Of a stretch of 64,000 nt of DNA, positions 1 to 8,662 are shown piece by piece. The notes under the pieces were generated by a model. It was given only the letters and a program-made list of their open reading frames with translations, was not told the origin of the DNA and did not search any database. The position numbers and the translations under genes were made by a program. This DNA is from Acidimicrobiia bacterium (GTDB lineage Bacteria; Actinomycetota; Acidimicrobiia; Acidimicrobiales; Bin134): positions 142,602-206,601 of the forward strand of contig JAJDYE010000006.1 in NCBI GenBank assembly GCA_022822905.1, in the 5' to 3' direction. Every line of letters begins with the position of its first letter. The first letter of the stretch is position 1.

Positions 1-1206
1 GTTCTTCATGCGGTCGACGATGTAGATGAAGCCCTCCTCGTCGACCTCGGCCACATCGCCGCTGTGCATCCAGCCATCCCGCAGCGCCTCGGCGGTGCGC
101 TCAGGGTCGCGGAAGTAGCCCTTCATCACATGGGGGCCGCCGAAGATCACCTCGCCCCGCTCCCCTACCGAGATACCGCGGCCGTCGGGGTCCACTACCC
201 GCACGTCCACCGCATACGACGGCTGCCCGCACGACGACAGCAACTCGGGCCGCTCCTGCAAGCCCCGCACATGGTCTTCCTTGCGCAGGATGGTGCCGAT
301 GGAGGCGATCTCGGCCATGCCGTAGAGCTGGTTGAACACCGGGCCGAAGCGCTCCACCAACTCGGCCAGGCGGTCGGGGGAGATGGGCGAAGAGCCGTAG
401 CCCAGCGTGCGCAGCGACCCCAGCCTGTGGTCGTCGGAACGGTCTAGTCGGTCGAGTAGGCGCATCAGCTGGGTGGGCACCAGAAACGAGTGGCTTACCC
501 CATGGTCTTCCACCAGGCGGACGTAACGCACCGGGTCGAAGTTGCGGCTGTCGACAAACCCCTGGGCCGCCCCGATGATCAGGCACGGGAGGATGGTGAT
601 GTTCACGCTGGAGTTGTGGGGAATCTGGATGAGGTAGCGGCTGTGGCGATCGATCTCGTATTCCAGGCAGGCCACGGTGGCGTGCTGGAGCACCCGGGCG
701 TGGTCGAAGTACACCCCTTTGGGCCGCCCGGTGGTGCCGCTGGTGTACACGATGCAGAAGTCGTCTTCCGGGCGCACCTGATGGAGGGTGGCCGGGGGTT
801 TGGCCGAGGCGGCATCGGCCAGAGCGTCCAGATCGCGGTCGATGTCGATAATCGGCAAGTCGAACCCGTCGAGCTGATCTCGGTGCTCGGTGTCGGTGAT
901 GGCCAGGGTTGGGTCGGCGCTGTCGAAGACCTGCTCCAACTCCACCGGGCCAAGCCGGAAATTGAGCCCCACATAGCAGCCGCCAGCTTTGGTGATGCCG
1001 CCAAGCACCTCCACCACCTCGGGGCGGTTGGCCACCAGCAGGGCTACCCGGTCGCCCTTGCCCAGCCCATGGGCTTCCAACAGGGCATTGGCGATGCGGT
1101 TGGTGCGCTCGTCGAGCTGGCGGTTGTCTAGCTCCCGTTCGCCAAAGATGGCGGGGTCGCGGGGATGGCGGGCCGCGTTGCGGGCGAAGGCCAAGCCGAC
1201 GTTCAC
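1..1206 (-). CDS. Acyl-CoA ligase / AMP-dependent synthetase, 3' end cut by window edge
   Basis: Member of the ANL superfamily, which activates a carboxylic acid to its adenylate and then to the CoA thioester in the cytoplasm. The frame is open from a GTG at 1206 to the window edge. It carries the P-loop-like motif YTSGTTGRPKG (about 715-750) and, close to the edge, the A8-type motif YIVDRMKN, so only the small C-terminal domain with the catalytic lysine is missing. The GTG overlaps the stop of the upstream DUF35 gene as GTGA, showing translational coupling. It is the last visible gene of the ferredoxin-SDR-P450-DUF35 unit, which suggests that it activates an oxidised catabolic intermediate. 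Substrate unknown. The truncation is an edge effect, not a pseudogene. Confidence 0.9.
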   Translation of the reverse strand, partial: MNVGLAFARNAARHPRDPAIFGERELDNRQLDERTNRIANALLEAHGLGKGDRVALLVANRPEVVEVLGGITKAGGCYVGLNFRLGPVELEQVFDSADPTLAITDTEHRDQLDGFDLPIIDIDRDLDALADAASAKPPATLHQVRPEDDFCIVYTSGTTGRPKGVYFDHARVLQHATVACLEYEIDRHSRYLIQIPHNSSVNITILPCLIIGAAQGFVDSRNFDPVRYVRLVEDHGVSHSFLVPTQLMRLLDRLDRSDDHRLGSLRTLGYGSSPISPDRLAELVERFGPVFNQLYGMAEIASIGTILRKEDHVRGLQERPELLSSCGQPSYAVDVRVVDPDGRGISVGERGEVIFGGPHVMKGYFRDPERTAEALRDGWMHSGDVAEVDEEGFIYIVDRMKN

Positions 1207-1622
1207 CGGGCTGCCTCCGCAGGGGCGAACGCCGGAAGGGGGTGGCCGTCGGGGCCGTTGACGAACCGCACTCTCACCGGCATACCGATCTCCACGTGAT
1301 CGGGTTCGCAGTCCACGATCCAAGTGAGCAGGTGCCACCCCTCCTCCACGTCCACATCGGCCATCACGTAGGGGGCGGTGAACGCCGCGGTGGGGGGCCG
1401 ATGCACGGTGGTGTGGCTGTACACCCGGCCTCGGCCAATGCTGGGCTGATAGTCCCAGTTGGTGCTCTGGCACCGGGGACAGGCGAACTGGGGAACGAAG
1501 AAGCTCTGCCCGCAGTCGTTGCACACCGGTCGAACCAACTCACCCCGGTTCACCGCGGCCCAGAATTCCCCGGTCAGCGGGCGCAGACTCCGGTCCTCAA
1601 GCTCGCCAGTGGGCCCCTCCAT
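1203..1622 (-). CDS. DUF35 zinc-ribbon / OB-fold acyl-CoA-associated protein
   Basis: A 139-residue protein with an N-terminal rubredoxin-like zinc ribbon (CNDCGQ, then CPRC, about residues 34-52) followed by an OB-fold, the usual DUF35 layout. Such proteins normally partner a thiolase, or a MaoC-like hydratase as in the ChsH2 type, in side-chain beta-oxidation. No thiolase is visible in the window, so the partner may lie beyond the left edge. It overlaps the acyl-CoA ligase by four bases and follows the P450, so it probably takes part in CoA-ester degradation. Confidence 0.85.
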   Translation of the reverse strand: MEGPTGELEDRSLRPLTGEFWAAVNRGELVRPVCNDCGQSFFVPQFACPRCQSTNWDYQPSIGRGRVYSHTTVHRPPTAAFTAPYVMADVDVEEGWHLLTWIVDCEPDHVEIGMPVRVRFVNGPDGHPLPAFAPAEAAR

Positions 1623-1630
1623 CGGTGATC

Positions 1631-1690
1631 TGCCTATCAGAACTGCGGCCTGCCCATCGGATCAGCAATCCGCCTATCAGAACACCACGG
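1631..1690. repeat. Imperfect 20-bp triplicate between P450 and DUF35 gene
   Basis: Three 20-base units (1631-1650, 1651-1670, 1671-1690) all begin with a variant of TGCCTATCAG. The first and third share the 12-mer GCCTATCAGAAC exactly, 40 bases apart. The third unit overlaps the P450 stop codon. No function is evident; slippage, or spacing for translation of the next gene, are both possible. Confidence 0.5.
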
Positions 1691-2870
1691 GGTATGTGCC
1701 CCACCAGACCCGGGCGATGTTGGGGTCTTGCTGAGGGGGATTGTCGGGGTCCCGCTGGGCACCGCGCACCAGCAGACCCCGCAAGATCAGCGCCACCGTT
1801 CCCAAAAGGATGGGGGCCCCGGTGTTCTCATCGGCAGGAACGCCGCCGTCGAGCTCCATGCCGATGCAGGCGTGACGTCCTCCGCCGAAGGTGTGACCCC
1901 ACCGGGGCACGTCGTCGCGGATCGAGCGGAGCGGGTTGAAACTGTCGGCGTCGTCCCCGAACACCTCGGTGTCGCGGTTGGCCGACCACAGATCGAACAC
2001 CACCGTGTCGCCCACCGCCATCTCGGTGCCGCTGCGCAGCGTGACCGGCTCCACGGCCTCCCGGCGGGCCACCGGGCTGGCCGGGTGCAGCCGCATGGAC
2101 TCGTGCACGCAGTGCTGGAGGAACACCGGATCCTCGATCATGCGGTTGCGGTCTTCGGGATGGTCGTCGAACCAGCCGAATGCGCCATGAACGGCGTGGG
2201 TGGTTGCTGCTCCCGTGGAGTGCATTCCGGCCAGCATGTAGAAGGCCACCTCTCGGCGAACCACATCTCGGGGCAGATCCAGGGAGTCCTGATTGCGGAC
2301 CAGCACCGTGAGCACATCTTTGGGCAGGTCGTCCTCTTCGATCTCGCCCGCGCTGAACCGCTCGAAGAGCTCGGTGCGGCGGTCCAGCGACGGAGCGAAG
2401 AACTCCTTGTCCCAGCCCTCCAGCGCCTCGGCCACCTCGGCTCTCAACTCCTCGGGGTCTCTCGTGCTGTGAACCGCAGTGGCGCCTTCGCTGAACTTGA
2501 CTGCATAGGAGAACAGCCGATCGGTCTCTTCTGCCGTGCCCTCTGAGTAGTCCACGCCAGCGGCGGCCGCGGTGAGGTTGACCACGATCCTGCGGGCCAA
2601 GGGCACCACATCGCCCTTTCCCTGGGCCGCGGCCGGATCCAACTGCTTGTCCACTGCCAGCGGAAGCAGATCCCGCTCATAGTGCTCAAACGTCTCCCGG
2701 CGGAACAGCCGATTCTCCAACCGGCGGCGGCGGCGGTGATCGTCACCCCACAGAGTGAGCAGGGTGTCGGCCATGATCACCCCGGCCGCGTCATACAGTG
2801 CCTGCTTGAGGCCCTTTTGCCGGTAGGCGTCGCGCACCTCGTCGAACCGGGTGAGGGTGATCTCTGCCAT
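1677..2870 (-). CDS. Cytochrome P450 (paralogue of the 15.3-kb P450)
   Basis: Haem-thiolate monooxygenase of 397 residues. Visible motifs are the I-helix MLAGMHSTGAATTH, the K-helix ExxR (HESMRL) and the haem loop FGGGRHACIG with Cys335 as axial ligand. AAGGAGAG upstream of the ATG supports the start. It is strikingly similar to the P450 at 15291-16502 at the N-terminus (MAEIT, QALYDA, RRRLENRLFRR) and at the C-terminus (YPVVF), so the two are recent-looking paralogues. A [3Fe-4S] ferredoxin gene upstream in the same unit is a plausible electron donor. Substrate unknown, probably an alicyclic or terpenoid acid or alcohol by context. Confidence 0.93.
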   Translation of the reverse strand: MAEITLTRFDEVRDAYRQKGLKQALYDAAGVIMADTLLTLWGDDHRRRRRLENRLFRRETFEHYERDLLPLAVDKQLDPAAAQGKGDVVPLARRIVVNLTAAAAGVDYSEGTAEETDRLFSYAVKFSEGATAVHSTRDPEELRAEVAEALEGWDKEFFAPSLDRRTELFERFSAGEIEEDDLPKDVLTVLVRNQDSLDLPRDVVRREVAFYMLAGMHSTGAATTHAVHGAFGWFDDHPEDRNRMIEDPVFLQHCVHESMRLHPASPVARREAVEPVTLRSGTEMAVGDTVVFDLWSANRDTEVFGDDADSFNPLRSIRDDVPRWGHTFGGGRHACIGMELDGGVPADENTGAPILLGTVALILRGLLVRGAQRDPDNPPQQDPNIARVWWGTYPVVF

Positions 2871-2909
2871 TGCGGTTTCTCTCCTTGGATCAGGTTGTGG
2901 GGGTCGGCT

Positions 2910-3677
2910 TCATTCCTCGACGCCGTCGATCGACGCGGGGCGGGGCATCCCGGCCAGCACGGTGGAAACCACGCCGCCGTCCACCACCAAGTTGTGGCCG
3001 TTGACGTATTCGGCGTCGTCGGAGCACAGCCACATCACGGCCTTGGCAATGTCGTCGGCGGTGCCCAGCCGCCGGCTGGGGGTGCGTTCGGAGCGGGTGG
3101 CCCGCACTTCGGGGTCGGCCAGGACGGGGGCCGACATGCCGTCGTCGATGATGCCGGGGGCCACCGAGTTGACCCGGATGCCGGCCGAGCCCCATTCGAT
3201 GGCCATCTGCCGGGTGAGCTGGATCACGGCGGCCTTGGTCGGGCTGTAGGCCCCCGAATTGGGGCCGGGCGCGATGCCGTTGATGGAGGAGATGTTGACT
3301 ATCGATCCCTTGCGGCCCTCGGAGATCATGCGGCGGGCCACGGCTCTACCGCACACGAACGGGCCGTTGAGGTTCACATCCACCACCGCCCGCCAATCGT
3401 CCTCCGTGTGGTCGACCAGCGGGGTGAAGCGCACGATGCCGGCGTTGTTCACCAGCGCATCGGGGGTGCCGAAGGCGTCAAGCGCGGCCTCCACCGCGCC
3501 GGAGTCGGTGCTTGACGCCACCAGGGGCACCGCATCGGGCAAAGACTGGGCAATCTCATCTGCGGCGTCGGCATTGATGTCCAGCACCCCCACCCGATAG
3601 CCGCCCGCCGCCGCTTGGCGGGCGATCTCCGCTCCAATGCCGTGTCCGGCCCCGGTCACAATGATCGATTTCGTCAC
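2910..3677 (-). CDS. SDR-family NAD(P)-dependent oxidoreductase
   Basis: Classical short-chain dehydrogenase of 255 residues starting with GTG. It has the cofactor motif TGAGHGIG, the NNAG motif and the catalytic Ser plus YSPTK (Tyr-x-x-x-Lys), and ends with the usual VDGG motif followed by a tail of about 20 residues. It lies between the ferredoxin and the P450, so it probably oxidises the alcohol made by the P450. Exact substrate and cofactor preference cannot be read. Confidence 0.9.
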   Translation of the reverse strand: MTKSIIVTGAGHGIGAEIARQAAAGGYRVGVLDINADAADEIAQSLPDAVPLVASSTDSGAVEAALDAFGTPDALVNNAGIVRFTPLVDHTEDDWRAVVDVNLNGPFVCGRAVARRMISEGRKGSIVNISSINGIAPGPNSGAYSPTKAAVIQLTRQMAIEWGSAGIRVNSVAPGIIDDGMSAPVLADPEVRATRSERTPSRRLGTADDIAKAVMWLCSDDAEYVNGHNLVVDGGVVSTVLAGMPRPASIDGVEE

Positions 3678-3742
3678 GAGCGCAAACCTTAGTGGTCCGC
3701 CTGCAAATCAGCGGAGGTGGTCGGCAACAGCAGCGGTCAAAG

Positions 3743-3958
3743 CTACTCCAGGAGGGTGCCGTCGGCGTCGAAGACCTGGATGGCTCGAGAGGGGCAATTC
3801 CGGGCCGCCCGGAGGAGCTGTTGATCGGTGAGATTCCCCACGGTGGGCAGCACGGTGGCCAATTCGTCGTCGTCAAAGGCGAATGCCGCGGGGTAGTCGG
3901 CCACGCATCGCCCCGAGCTCATGCACTCGTCCTGATCGATCTCCACCCGGTAGGCCAT
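3743..3958 (-). CDS. [3Fe-4S] ferredoxin, P450-associated
   Basis: A 71-residue ferredoxin with cysteines at 12, 18 and 55 (CMSSGRC, later NCPSRAI). The position that would supply the extra cluster cysteine is Ser15, so a [3Fe-4S] cluster is predicted. Ferredoxins of this kind pass electrons to bacterial P450s. The P450 gene lies downstream on the same strand, and a matching ferredoxin reductase is not present in the window. Confidence 0.92.
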   Translation of the reverse strand: MAYRVEIDQDECMSSGRCVADYPAAFAFDDDELATVLPTVGNLTDQQLLRAARNCPSRAIQVFDADGTLLE

Positions 3959-4022
3959 GGCATGACCCTAGCCATCTCCTGACCCTGATGGTTTGACGGC
4001 TGCCCAGTAAGGTCGCAAGTCG

Positions 4023-4784
4023 ATGAAGTCAATCGACGGCATGTCTGTGTTGATCACCGGGGGCGGTTCGGGCATCGGCGCGGGAGCGGCGGGGCACTTG
4101 GCTGGCCGAGGGGCGCTGGTGACCATCACCGGCCGTCGTCAGGACAAAGTGGAAGCGGTGGCGGCTGGGGTGGGCGACCGGTGTCGGGCGGTGGCTGGAG
4201 ACGTAACCGAGGCAGGCGACCGCACCGCCATGATCGAGGCCGCGGTGGACCACGGCGGCGGTTTGGACGCGCTGATCAGCAATGCAGCCAACATGTACCG
4301 GGGTCCGGTGGACGAACTGGACGAGCAAGCCCTGCTCGACGTGTTCCATACCAACGTGGTGGCGGGCATGATGCTGGTGGGCGAGGCGCTCCCCCATTTG
4401 CGGGAAAGGCAAGGGTGCGTGTTGTTTGTGGGGTCGGTCCACACCCAGCGGGCCTTTCCCGGCGTGGCCCCATACGCCGCCACCAAGGGGGCGCTGGAGG
4501 CGCTCACCGGAGTGCTGGCCGCCGAGTTGGGGCCCCAGGGGGTGCGGGTGGGCTGCGTACGGCCTGGTGCCGTGTTCACCGAGATCAACCAGCGGGCCGG
4601 GCTGATGGGCGACGAGGAGGCCAAGGCCCGGCTGGAGGGACTGGGGCCGGCTCATGCCTTGGGCCGCATCGGCACCGTTGCCGAGATAGCCGAGGCGTTC
4701 GAGTACCTGATCGGGGCCGAATGGGCCACCGGCTCGGTCCTCACTGTGGATGGCGGGCTCAGCCTCGGCATCACCAATGCGTGA
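4023..4784 (+). CDS. SDR-family oxidoreductase
   Basis: 253-residue short-chain dehydrogenase with TGGGSGIG near the N-terminus, SNAA in place of NNAG, the catalytic Ser (VGSVHT) and YAATK, and a C-terminal VDGG. It opens a plus-strand unit that diverges from the ferredoxin gene across 64 bases. The downstream NTF2-like gene starts eight bases before this stop, so the three plus-strand genes are coupled. Confidence 0.9.
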   Translation: MKSIDGMSVLITGGGSGIGAGAAGHLAGRGALVTITGRRQDKVEAVAAGVGDRCRAVAGDVTEAGDRTAMIEAAVDHGGGLDALISNAANMYRGPVDELDEQALLDVFHTNVVAGMMLVGEALPHLRERQGCVLFVGSVHTQRAFPGVAPYAATKGALEALTGVLAAELGPQGVRVGCVRPGAVFTEINQRAGLMGDEEAKARLEGLGPAHALGRIGTVAEIAEAFEYLIGAEWATGSVLTVDGGLSLGITNA

Positions 4785-5115
4785 TTCGTTGACAGTGGTT
4801 CTAGACCACTTGGCCGCGGTCCGCTCCGGCAACCCTGAAGCCATGGCCGCCGACTATGCCGCCGATGCCGTGCTGATGCGGGATGAGGCATATCGCGGCC
4901 GCGACGCCATTGCCGGCTATTTCACCACCGTGCCCGAGCGGCTGGGCGGCGGCCGAGTGGAGTTTGCCGAGCCCCGGATGGAGGGAGAGCAGGTAGCGGT
5001 TTCTTGGACGCTGGTGGGCGGCCCCGGCGACGGCACGTCAGGTACTGATCGCTTCGACGTGGCCGACGGCATGATCGTCCGCCAGACAGTGGCCCTCGAC
5101 GGCGGGGATTTCTAG
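4777..5115 (+). CDS. SnoaL/NTF2-like protein
   Basis: A 112-residue cone-shaped NTF2-like fold is suggested by the opening helix and pattern (HLAAVRSGNPEAMAADYAADAVLM, split here as a helix then a strand) and by alternating strands to the end. Families with this fold include ketosteroid isomerase-like enzymes, polyketide cyclases and non-catalytic proteins. I chose the ATG at 4777, which overlaps the SDR stop by eight bases; an in-frame ATG at 4750 would extend it deep into the SDR gene. The stop shares one base with the GTG of the flavoprotein. A steroid-isomerase-like role beside a KstD-like enzyme is attractive but unproven. Confidence 0.7.
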   Translation: MRDSLTVVLDHLAAVRSGNPEAMAADYAADAVLMRDEAYRGRDAIAGYFTTVPERLGGGRVEFAEPRMEGEQVAVSWTLVGGPGDGTSGTDRFDVADGMIVRQTVALDGGDF

Positions 5116-6572
5116 TGTTCGACGAGAACTACGACGTGGTGGTCGTGGGTTTCGGCGCGGCGGGCACAGCCGCGGCCATCACCGCCTACGATGCCGGCGC
5201 CTCGGTGGTGCTGGTGGAGAAGAACCCCGAGTACCGCCACACCCCGTCGACCCGGATGTCGGGGGGCATGGTGATGACGGTGACCGATGTGGACGCCGGG
5301 GCCCGCTATCTGGATGCCTGCGCCTCGGGCATGGTGCCCTTCGACGTGACCCATGCCTGGTCGGAACGGGCTGCGAGTCTGCCGCAGTGGTTTGAGGACG
5401 TCATCGGCGGCCTGGACATGGTGGCCTCAGCGGGAGCCGAGCATCCTGATTTCGAGGGGGCGGAGGCGATTGTGGCCGTGCAGCCCGGCGGGGTGGCCGA
5501 GCGGTTGGCCGCCGCGGCCGGGGGCGGTCCCCGGTTCTTCGATGGGCTGGCTGCCGCTGTCGCTCGACGGGACATCCCCATCCGGTGGGACACTGCGGCG
5601 TCTCGGCTGATCCAGGATGCCGATGGCAGGGTTACCGGGTTGACTGTGACCAGCGACGGTCAAACAAATGCTCTGGGCGCTCGCCGCGGCGTTGTGCTGG
5701 CCTGCGGCGGCTATGAGTTCGACGAAGATCTCAAGCGAGACCACCTGCGGGTTTATCCCGCGCACTTCTACGGCAACCCCAACAACACCGGCGATGGGGT
5801 GCGCATGGCCGCCGGGGTCGGGGCCTCCATGTGGCACATGAACCAGATGATCGGCCGGGCCATCGGCCACTTCGACCACAACGGACAGCCGCTGAACTTC
5901 ATCATCGGCATCGATCCTCCCGGCTATGTGATCTGCGACCAGGCCGGGAACCGGTTCGCCAACGAGCACAATCAAGCGCTGTTGCGCCACGACTTCTACT
6001 ACGACCTGCTGGCCTACGATCCGGCCACCAACACTTACCCCCGGGTGCCCTGCTATTGGTTCTTCGACGAGTCCCGACGCCAGGCCGGGCCGCTCACCTA
6101 CACCCACTTCGGCGCGGTGGCTGTGGGACTCTACGACTGGAGCGACGACAACACCGCCGAGATCGAGCAGGGTTGGATCGCCCCGGGGTCCACCATCGCA
6201 GAGGCGGCTGTGGCCGCGGGCATGACCGAGGACGCCGCCCAGCAGGCGGCCGCCACTGTGGACGCCTACAACCAACTGTGTCGCAACGGCGATCCCGACC
6301 CGTGGGGCCGCCCGTCCGACACCATGATCCCCATCGAGAAGCCGCCCTACTACTGCGTGGTGCTGTGGCCCGGAGGATCGAACACCACCGGAGGTCCCCG
6401 CCGCGATCGCCACGGCCGCATCCTTGACGCCTTCGGCGACCCTATTGCCGGCCTGTACGGGGCAGGGGAATTGGGCCAAGCCTCCGGGTTGCTCTACCCC
6501 AGTGACGGATCAAACCTGTCCGAAGCCCTCTGCTTCGGCCAGATCGCCGTCGAACACGCCCTCAGCCGCTGA
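5115..6572 (+). CDS. FAD-dependent dehydrogenase, KstD/fumarate-reductase-like
   Basis: 485-residue FAD_binding_2 family flavoprotein. The N-terminal Rossmann motif VVGFGAAGTAAA and VEKN bind FAD. The C-terminal segment (GLYGAGELGQASGLLYPSDG, then SEALCFGQIA) is typical of 3-ketosteroid delta-1-dehydrogenase and related fumarate-reductase-like enzymes, which introduce or reduce a C=C bond next to a carbonyl. It starts with GTG overlapping the preceding stop by one base. The substrate is probably a cyclic ketone, by family and context. It ends four bases before hicB, which runs the other way. Confidence 0.85.
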   Translation: MFDENYDVVVVGFGAAGTAAAITAYDAGASVVLVEKNPEYRHTPSTRMSGGMVMTVTDVDAGARYLDACASGMVPFDVTHAWSERAASLPQWFEDVIGGLDMVASAGAEHPDFEGAEAIVAVQPGGVAERLAAAAGGGPRFFDGLAAAVARRDIPIRWDTAASRLIQDADGRVTGLTVTSDGQTNALGARRGVVLACGGYEFDEDLKRDHLRVYPAHFYGNPNNTGDGVRMAAGVGASMWHMNQMIGRAIGHFDHNGQPLNFIIGIDPPGYVICDQAGNRFANEHNQALLRHDFYYDLLAYDPATNTYPRVPCYWFFDESRRQAGPLTYTHFGAVAVGLYDWSDDNTAEIEQGWIAPGSTIAEAAVAAGMTEDAAQQAAATVDAYNQLCRNGDPDPWGRPSDTMIPIEKPPYYCVVLWPGGSNTTGGPRRDRHGRILDAFGDPIAGLYGAGELGQASGLLYPSDGSNLSEALCFGQIAVEHALSR

Positions 6573-6576
6573 GGAC

Positions 6577-6981
6577 TCACGACTTGGCTTGGTCGGCCAG
6601 TTGCTTGATCCGCTGATGGGAGACACCTAGGACTTGACCAGCTTCTCGCATCGTCAGATTGGCATCCAACAGCGCGGTCGCGGCATCGCGGCGGGCTCTC
6701 GCAGCAACTGCCCGCGCCTCCGCCTCAGTGACTGCGGCCTGTCGGGCTCGGTCCACCGCAGCTTCGAGATTCTCGGGCATCGAAACGCTGACTTCCACCT
6801 TGATGTCGGTTGCATCCAGTCCAAGAAGCTCAGAGATCAACCTGCGGGCGACTTTTGGAACCTTGTTCAGCCGGCGAGTTTGGCTCACCCCCAGTACGTT
6901 TTCGGGTAGCCCAGAGACCACCTCGATTGCCCACCAATCACCGGAACGGCTTGCATTGACCTCGTAGACCGTTTCAGTCAT
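6577..6981 (-). CDS. hicB: HicB-like antitoxin with C-terminal helix-turn-helix
   Basis: 134 residues. The N-terminal half (VYEVNASRSGDWWAIEVV and on) has the HicB partial RNase-H-like pattern. The middle is an alanine/arginine-rich helix, and the C-terminus (MREAGQVLGVSHQRIKQL) is a helix-turn-helix suited to autorepression. Its start overlaps the hicA-like stop by four bases, the toxin-first order usual for HicAB. It would neutralise the HicA mRNA interferase and repress its own promoter. Confidence 0.75.
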   Translation of the reverse strand: MTETVYEVNASRSGDWWAIEVVSGLPENVLGVSQTRRLNKVPKVARRLISELLGLDATDIKVEVSVSMPENLEAAVDRARQAAVTEAEARAVAARARRDAATALLDANLTMREAGQVLGVSHQRIKQLADQAKS

Positions 6982-7196
6982 CTGCTGTTTCCTCCTCGAT
7001 CTTCCAAGTGCTCTGCCAACCGTTTCATGATTGCTCGGGCCGTGCCCTCGGCGATTTCACGGTGCCTGGGAATGGGGAAAGTGAGTCCGTCGCATTCCCA
7101 GATCTCATGCCTGCCCTGACGCACCGGCTCGGCGACAACGTTGTGGCGGCTGGCGAGCTCTCTGATCTGCGCCACCAACTCTCTTCGCTTCAGCAT
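6978..7196 (-). CDS. hicA: HicA-like toxin (putative mRNA interferase)
   Basis: 72-residue protein with the compact dsRBD-like HicA pattern: a helix (KRRELVAQIRELA), then strands around GRHEIWEC, whose histidine sits where the catalytic His of HicA is found, then PIPRHREIAEGTARAIMKRL. It is predicted to cleave mRNA when the antitoxin is lost. GGGAG lies just upstream of the ATG. A sigma70-like promoter precedes it (separate entry). Assignment rests on size, motif order and pairing with hicB. Confidence 0.75.
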   Translation of the reverse strand: MLKRRELVAQIRELASRHNVVAEPVRQGRHEIWECDGLTFPIPRHREIAEGTARAIMKRLAEHLEDRGGNSR

Positions 7197-7248
7197 CCTG
7201 CTCCCTCGCAGTCTCTTGAAATTGTGCGGGGAAGCGAAGCACGACTTT

Positions 7249-7276
7249 AGTCTAGTGTGGCTTTACAAAAGTTCAA
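7249..7276 (-). promoter_or_regulatory. Predicted promoter of hicAB
   Basis: Read on the minus strand: TTGAAC (7271-7276), a 16-base spacer, then TAGACT (7249-7254). This gives a leader of about 45 bases before the hicA ATG. The local A+T content is higher than in the flanking genes. Confidence 0.5.
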
Positions 7277-7305
7277 CCCAATATTGATGGCAGTGTCGAT
7301 AGCTG

Positions 7306-8631
7306 CTAGCCGCTGTTGGCAACAGCCTGGCCACCGATGCGGCCCAGGGTGAGGGCAGCGGTGATCTTCACCCCGCCCAGGCCGATAGCCGGGCTGACTC
7401 CGCCCACGCAATCGCCCACGGCGTAGAGACCGGGAATGGCATCTCCGAACACATCGAGCACCTGCATGTCGGCGCTTACCCGGAAGCCTCCGGCGGGGAA
7501 GTTGATACCCACCACCATGGGAGCGGCCCACAGCGGCGGCTCGACGATGCCGGTTCGCGGCTCACCGAAGATCACCCGGCCGAATTCGGGGTCGCGGTCG
7601 GCGCCTGACTGCGCCGTCTGATTCCAGCGGCCCAGCGTTTGGGACAAACTATTGACATCGCACCCCATTGCCGCCGCAAGCTCCGCGGCATCGGTTCCTG
7701 ACACCGCCGGCTCGGGCATCTCATCCACCAGCTGGGCCTTTTCTTGGGCGATTCGGTTGTCGAACACGTACCAGGCCTGCTGGTCGGGCTGGGCTTCCAA
7801 TGCCGCCACTCGGTCGTCGTAGGGGCCGGCCTCATCGTGAAAGCGGCGGCCGTGCCGGTTGACGGCGATCGCATCTTCAACCAGAGCGGATCCCACCATT
7901 ACCAGCGGAGGGATCATGGTCATGTTGATCAAGTCGCCCCCCACCGCTAGGCCCATGAGATGGCCGTCGCCTCGGCAGAATTCGGTGCCCAGATAGGGGG
8001 TGGACGCCTTGGCCTCGGGTTGGAACCGGGAGCGTAGGTCGGGGTTGGCCTGGTACCCGCCTGCGGCCAGGATGACGCCGTTGGCCGCCCCGAAGCGCCG
8101 ACAGGTATCGGAGACCACTCCTGAGATCCGGTCATCGTCTTGCAACAAGCGCACGGCCCGAGTCTTGTAGCGAACGTCCACTCCGGCGTCGGCCAGGGCC
8201 GACTCGAAGCACGCGGTGAACATGGCGGTGTCGGCCACGCTCACCATTCGGTCCACGGTGTGCTGGACGGGCCGGGGCAGGAACCGGTCGAATCGGAAGC
8301 CCAACTCAATGAGCTCCCGGTAGGTGGCAGCCGAGTCCTCGGCGTAGCGCTGGGCCAAGTCCATGTCGAAGATCAGCCCGTAGCGGTGCTTTTGGCGGTC
8401 GATCTCGGCCTGCATATCGGCCAAGTACTGCTCGGGGCTGTCGTCAGCGCCGATGTCGCCTTGCATGTCGAAGTCGGCGAAAGCCACATAGCCGGTGGAG
8501 CGAGCGGCGTTGCCGCCGAGCTGCTTGTCGGCCTCCAATAGCACCACCGAGGCGCCGCTGCGGGCGGCGGCTAGGGCGGCCGCCGAGCCTCCCGGTCCCC
8601 CTCCTACGACGACTACATCGAAGGTTTCCAT
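7306..8631 (-). CDS. FAD-binding dehydrogenase, fumarate-reductase-like
   Basis: 441-residue FAD_binding_2 protein with the dinucleotide motif VVVGGGPGGSAAA, LLEADKQLGGNAARS (the substrate-side loop typical of fumarate/urocanate-reductase-like enzymes) and a C-terminal FAD-contact segment GLYAVGDCVGG. It is not a close copy of the flavoprotein at 5115. It is the last gene of the importer-SDR-VOC unit, 31 bases after the VOC gene, so it probably reduces or desaturates the imported substrate's ring. No membrane or haem segment is present. Confidence 0.82.
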   Translation of the reverse strand: METFDVVVVGGGPGGSAAALAAARSGASVVLLEADKQLGGNAARSTGYVAFADFDMQGDIGADDSPEQYLADMQAEIDRQKHRYGLIFDMDLAQRYAEDSAATYRELIELGFRFDRFLPRPVQHTVDRMVSVADTAMFTACFESALADAGVDVRYKTRAVRLLQDDDRISGVVSDTCRRFGAANGVILAAGGYQANPDLRSRFQPEAKASTPYLGTEFCRGDGHLMGLAVGGDLINMTMIPPLVMVGSALVEDAIAVNRHGRRFHDEAGPYDDRVAALEAQPDQQAWYVFDNRIAQEKAQLVDEMPEPAVSGTDAAELAAAMGCDVNSLSQTLGRWNQTAQSGADRDPEFGRVIFGEPRTGIVEPPLWAAPMVVGINFPAGGFRVSADMQVLDVFGDAIPGLYAVGDCVGGVSPAIGLGGVKITAALTLGRIGGQAVANSG

Positions 8632-8662
8632 TGCACCTTTCAGGCTATCGGCGGTTTGCCGA

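Noticed and set aside
1..1206. Frameshifted acyl-CoA ligase pseudogene
   Set aside because: Reading from the GTG at 1206 gives one unbroken frame with all expected motifs; only the window edge cuts it.
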